From Sediminibacterium sp. (GTDB lineage Bacteria; Bacteroidota; Bacteroidia; Chitinophagales; Chitinophagaceae), in assembly GCA_028288645.1 (NCBI GenBank), contig JAQBNJ010000416.1, positions 1 to 5,838 on the forward strand: a stretch of 5,838 nt of DNA, given 5' to 3'. Positions 5,524-5,838 of the stretch are shown piece after piece; the first letter of the stretch is position 1, and each line of letters opens with the position of its first letter. Position numbers and translations under genes: made by a program. A model generated the notes under the pieces. That model searched no databases. It was not told where the DNA came from and saw nothing but the letters and a program-made list of their open reading frames with translations.

Positions 5524-5838
5524 ATGCTTAAAGTAGGTGTTTTTGGCGTGGGCCATTTGGGGAAGTTCCACCTGAACAACTGGAAAGAAATTGAAGGCAT
5601 CAAACTGGTGGGTTTTTTTGATCCCAATAATGAGAATGCCAAAGCTGTTACAGAACAGTATGGGCTGAAACGTTTTATGGATGAGGACAAACTGATGGAT
5701 GCCTGCGATATCATTGATGTGATCGCGCCAACGGACCATCATTTCCAGATCTGTATGCAGGCCATCCGTAAAGGCAAGCATGTGTTTGTTGAAAAACCCC
5801 TGGCACATACCATACAGGAGGGCCGCGATATCGTAAGC
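5524..5838 (+). CDS. Gfo/Idh/MocA family oxidoreductase, N-terminal part
   Basis: The first 105 codons are visible, with no stop before the right edge. The N-terminal Rossmann fold is clear: MLKVGVFGVGHLGKFH carries the GxGxxG dinucleotide loop (8-13). Asp33 in GFFDPN ends the second strand and usually helps choose NAD. VIAPTDHH (66-73) and the family signature KGKHVFVEKPLAHT (83-96, catalytic-site Lys91-Pro92) follow. These enzymes oxidise or reduce sugars, inositols or nucleotide sugars at a ring hydroxyl. The C-terminal substrate domain is outside the window, so the substrate is unknown. The gene is divergent from the GT2 gene with about 200 bases between, leaving room for two promoters. 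A shared role in surface-sugar synthesis is possible but unproven. No Shine-Dalgarno precedes ATG 5524; the leader is AT-rich. Confidence 0.93.
   Translation, partial: MLKVGVFGVGHLGKFHLNNWKEIEGIKLVGFFDPNNENAKAVTEQYGLKRFMDEDKLMDACDIIDVIAPTDHHFQICMQAIRKGKHVFVEKPLAHTIQEGRDIVS

Noticed and set aside
5418..5808. Two minus-strand frames of about 100 codons
   Set aside because: They are antisense to the Gfo/Idh/MocA gene, whose plus frame has the GxGxxG and EKP signatures.

Overview
The window looks like chromosomal DNA from a member of the Bacteroidota, most likely near the Chitinophagaceae. This rests on protein style (BlaI/M56 pair, M28 peptidase with a PA-type insert, single-domain response regulator, membrane GT2), on Bacteroidota-like promoter boxes (TTTG spaced from TAnnTTTG), on weak or absent Shine-Dalgarno sites, and on AT-rich spacers carrying long GC-rich inverted repeats. 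The genus is inference. No rRNA, tRNA, CRISPR array or transposase gene is visible.

Left part, 1-1148, minus strand: a BlaI-type repressor gene followed by a BlaR1/MecR1-like M56 membrane peptidase gene that runs off the left edge before its zinc motif. In this family the membrane sensor relieves repression by the wHTH repressor, and the pair is usually autoregulated. The repressor gene appears damaged: two in-frame TAA codons lie between its upstream ATG and an otherwise intact body. A perfect 10-bp palindrome sits between plausible -33 and -7 boxes just upstream. A hairpin-forming repeat separates the two genes.

Centre, 1234-3305: a secreted M28 zinc aminopeptidase (minus strand) with all expected metal ligands and a Gly/Arg-rich tail. 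A nested inverted repeat lies downstream of it. Upstream is a 558-bp stretch without a convincing gene. It holds a 24-codon plus-strand ORF candidate, a very good plus-strand intrinsic terminator with no recognised gene to serve, an opposing minus-strand terminator, and a 180-bp nested palindrome (3316-3495) of REP or MITE type.

Right part, 3516-5838: a stand-alone CheY-like response regulator and a membrane GT2 glycosyltransferase, both on the minus strand and separated by 214 AT-rich bases, then a divergent Gfo/Idh/MocA-type NAD(P)-dependent oxidoreductase cut by the right edge. The glycosyltransferase and oxidoreductase could both serve surface-sugar metabolism, but only their shared intergenic region suggests it. 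No clearly new multi-gene system is present. The most unusual items are the interrupted repressor gene, the orphan plus-strand terminator with its possible small transcript, and the large nested palindrome.
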